Shown: one piece after another, positions 5,923 through 7,143 of the stretch | Numbering within the stretch: position 1 is the stretch's first letter | How the letters are laid out: the number at the start of each line of letters is the position of its first letter | NCBI GenBank assembly: GCA_016177065.1 | Contig: JACOVZ010000053.1 | Location: forward strand, 1 to 7,143 | Source: Candidatus Wildermuthbacteria bacterium | Lineage (GTDB): Bacteria; Patescibacteriota; Minisyncoccia; Minisyncoccales; UBA10102 | DNA: 7,143 nt | Direction of reading: 5' to 3' | The notes under the pieces: generated by a model | Told to the model about the DNA's origin: nothing | What the model saw: only the letters and a program-made list of their open reading frames with translations | Database searches by the model: none | Program-made: the position numbers and the translations under genes

Positions 5923-7104
5923 TCAATCTCCTCTTTTTGCAATGCCAGCGAATATGGTGCAGAGAAGCACCAAAACTCCGCCCATGACAAACATCACAGG
6001 ATAATCTACCTTTCCTATTAAAACGATTGCCAAAAGAAATCCCACTGACTGAGCCAAGGGAGAGAATATAGTGTCAACAGCTCCTGCTTCTTCAGGATGC
6101 GAAGATAAAGAATTGGTAATCTTGCCTGATCTCCCGGAGTTTGCCATGAAAGATCCGAAATCCTTCAGCAGCATAAGCACCAAAGCATTCACGAAACTCA
6201 AACCCTTCCCAAGGAGCCCGAAAAGTATGGATGTCAAAGAATACACGGTAAAGCCCTGGAGCATGCTCTTTGCGCTTGTCTGTTTTCCCAGTTTGGATAT
6301 TCCATACAGAGAAAGAGGGGTAAACAGCGCCGCAGACAATGTCCCAAAAAGCAGTATCTGATTCTGAGTCCATCCGATATCTTTTAGGAATACAACAAAA
6401 AACGCATGATAAACTCCGCCCGTGACAAGGGCTATAAAAGAAACGGCAAGCAGAATTGAGGATCCTGACTGCCTGAGCGCATTGAGAAAAATACCGTAAT
6501 GGGAAAAAATCTCCCTCACTTTCTCTGAGTCTTTCAAGGGATCAGTGAAGCTCCAAAGCCTTGCCAGCGTGAACAGAGCATTGAAAGCATAGATAAGAAA
6601 GCTTGCGAGGAAAACTCCCGTGAATCCGAATTTCCAAATGAGAAACGCTCCGAAAGCCGGCCCCAGAACATCAGTATAAAAAGGGGCTGAATAAAACCAG
6701 CCGAACGAGCGATCGGGTTTTTCCAAATGAAATCCCATGAGAATAGCCCTGGAAGACACAAAGAACAGAGATGCGGATATTCCAAGAAGAACCTGGAACG
6801 CATAAAAGATCAAAGACACGTCAAGAAACAGCATGCCCAAAGAATACGCTCCGTACCCTGAAATTCCAAGAACCATGAGCAAAGACGGATTTACCCTGTG
6901 ATTGAAAAACCCTGCAATAGGAGCAAACAATGCTATAGGCAGATAAATAAGCAAGAATGCATACCCTACTTGCGGAGCAGACAATCCCTTTTGCAAAAGG
7001 AACAAAGGAAAATAAAAAGCAAAAAGCTTGTACCCAAGCATTAAAAGGAAATGGGAAACCGTCACGTCCCGGGTCACCCGTTCAATCTTCGGCAAAAAAT
7101 TCAT
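5923..7104 (-). CDS. Major facilitator superfamily transporter, substrate unknown
   Basis: Inner-membrane secondary transporter. 393 residues with about twelve hydrophobic segments in a 6+6 layout: roughly 18-37, 45-67, 74-92, 97-118, 139-158, 161-183, then a polar linker of about 30 residues (184-213). The second half is at 214-238, 247-269, 280-300, 302-320, 343-363 and 368-388. The loop after helix 2, GFFNHRVNP (65-73), is a weak form of MFS motif A, with histidine where aspartate is usual. The loop after helix 10 is polar (ANSGRSGKITNSLSSHPEE, 321-339). I do not recognise a specific subfamily. Being first in the operon with murA 20 bases downstream, it might move a wall or lipid precursor, or a nutrient, but this is only context. 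The start is set by an in-frame TGA two codons upstream of the ATG and by the promoter 6 bases away; no Shine-Dalgarno is seen. Confidence 0.85.
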   Translation of the reverse strand: MNFLPKIERVTRDVTVSHFLLMLGYKLFAFYFPLFLLQKGLSAPQVGYAFLLIYLPIALFAPIAGFFNHRVNPSLLMVLGISGYGAYSLGMLFLDVSLIFYAFQVLLGISASLFFVSSRAILMGFHLEKPDRSFGWFYSAPFYTDVLGPAFGAFLIWKFGFTGVFLASFLIYAFNALFTLARLWSFTDPLKDSEKVREIFSHYGIFLNALRQSGSSILLAVSFIALVTGGVYHAFFVVFLKDIGWTQNQILLFGTLSAALFTPLSLYGISKLGKQTSAKSMLQGFTVYSLTSILFGLLGKGLSFVNALVLMLLKDFGSFMANSGRSGKITNSLSSHPEEAGAVDTIFSPLAQSVGFLLAIVLIGKVDYPVMFVMGGVLVLLCTIFAGIAKRGD

Positions 7105-7110
7105 ACATCA

Positions 7111-7122
7111 ATTCTATCAAAA
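7111..7122 (-). promoter_or_regulatory. Putative extended -10 promoter of the operon, giving a leaderless mRNA
   Basis: Minus-strand TTTTGATAGAAT, identical to the element before frr. It holds TG-A-TAGAAT, an extended -10. Only 6 bases lie between the hexamer and the MFS ATG at 7104, so transcription starting about 7 bases downstream would begin at or next to the start codon. The -35 region at 17-base spacing is only T-rich (CTTTTT), consistent with an extended -10 promoter that does not need a good -35. Confidence 0.6.
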
Positions 7123-7132
7123 CTGCGGAAAG

Positions 7133-7143
7133 AAAAAAGCGCC
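7133..7143 (-). terminator. Possible tail of an upstream terminator, cut by the window edge
   Basis: The minus strand enters the window with GGCGC followed by six T. This looks like the 3' arm and U-tract of a Rho-independent terminator for a gene beyond 7143. The matching 5' arm would lie outside the window, so the hairpin cannot be confirmed. If real, it separates this operon from the gene upstream. Confidence 0.25.

Overview
The window is a compact block of seven genes, all on the minus strand, with almost no non-coding DNA. Transcription runs from right to left: an MFS membrane transporter, murA, mreB, holB, frr, rseP, and proS, whose 3' end runs off the window at position 1. Neighbours are separated by 20, -4, -4, 27, -4 and 1 bp. 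The layout is therefore one operon with a possible second entry point in front of frr. No tRNA, rRNA, CRISPR array, insertion sequence or phage gene is visible, and no gap exceeds about 40 bp.

The proteins suggest a small-genome bacterium, most likely of the Candidate Phyla Radiation (Patescibacteria, Parcubacteria-like). This is inferred from protein style, not proved. The prolyl-tRNA synthetase lacks the inserted editing domain. The DNA polymerase delta' subunit is short. The conserved bacterial order frr-uppS-cdsA-dxr-rseP-proS appears collapsed to frr-rseP-proS. The MreB has no MreC or MreD beside it.

Region by region: 5923-7104 encodes a 12-helix transporter of unknown substrate. 4625-5902 (murA) starts peptidoglycan precursor synthesis, and 3615-4628 (mreB) organises wall growth and shape. 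2815-3618 (holB) encodes a clamp-loader subunit. 2230-2787 (frr) recycles ribosomes. 1184-2233 (rseP) is a site-2-type membrane metalloprotease. 1-1182 (proS) charges tRNA-Pro. The block thus joins wall building, replication, translation and membrane proteolysis, which is ordinary housekeeping content.

The most notable non-coding signal is an identical 12-base element, TTTTGATAGAAT on the minus strand, placed just before the start codons of both the MFS gene and frr. It reads as an extended -10 promoter (TG-n-TAGAAT) so close to the ATG (6 and 9 bases) that the transcripts would be leaderless or nearly so. Only murA has a strong Shine-Dalgarno sequence at good spacing; the other genes rely on overlap or close coupling. 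I found no convincing undescribed system.
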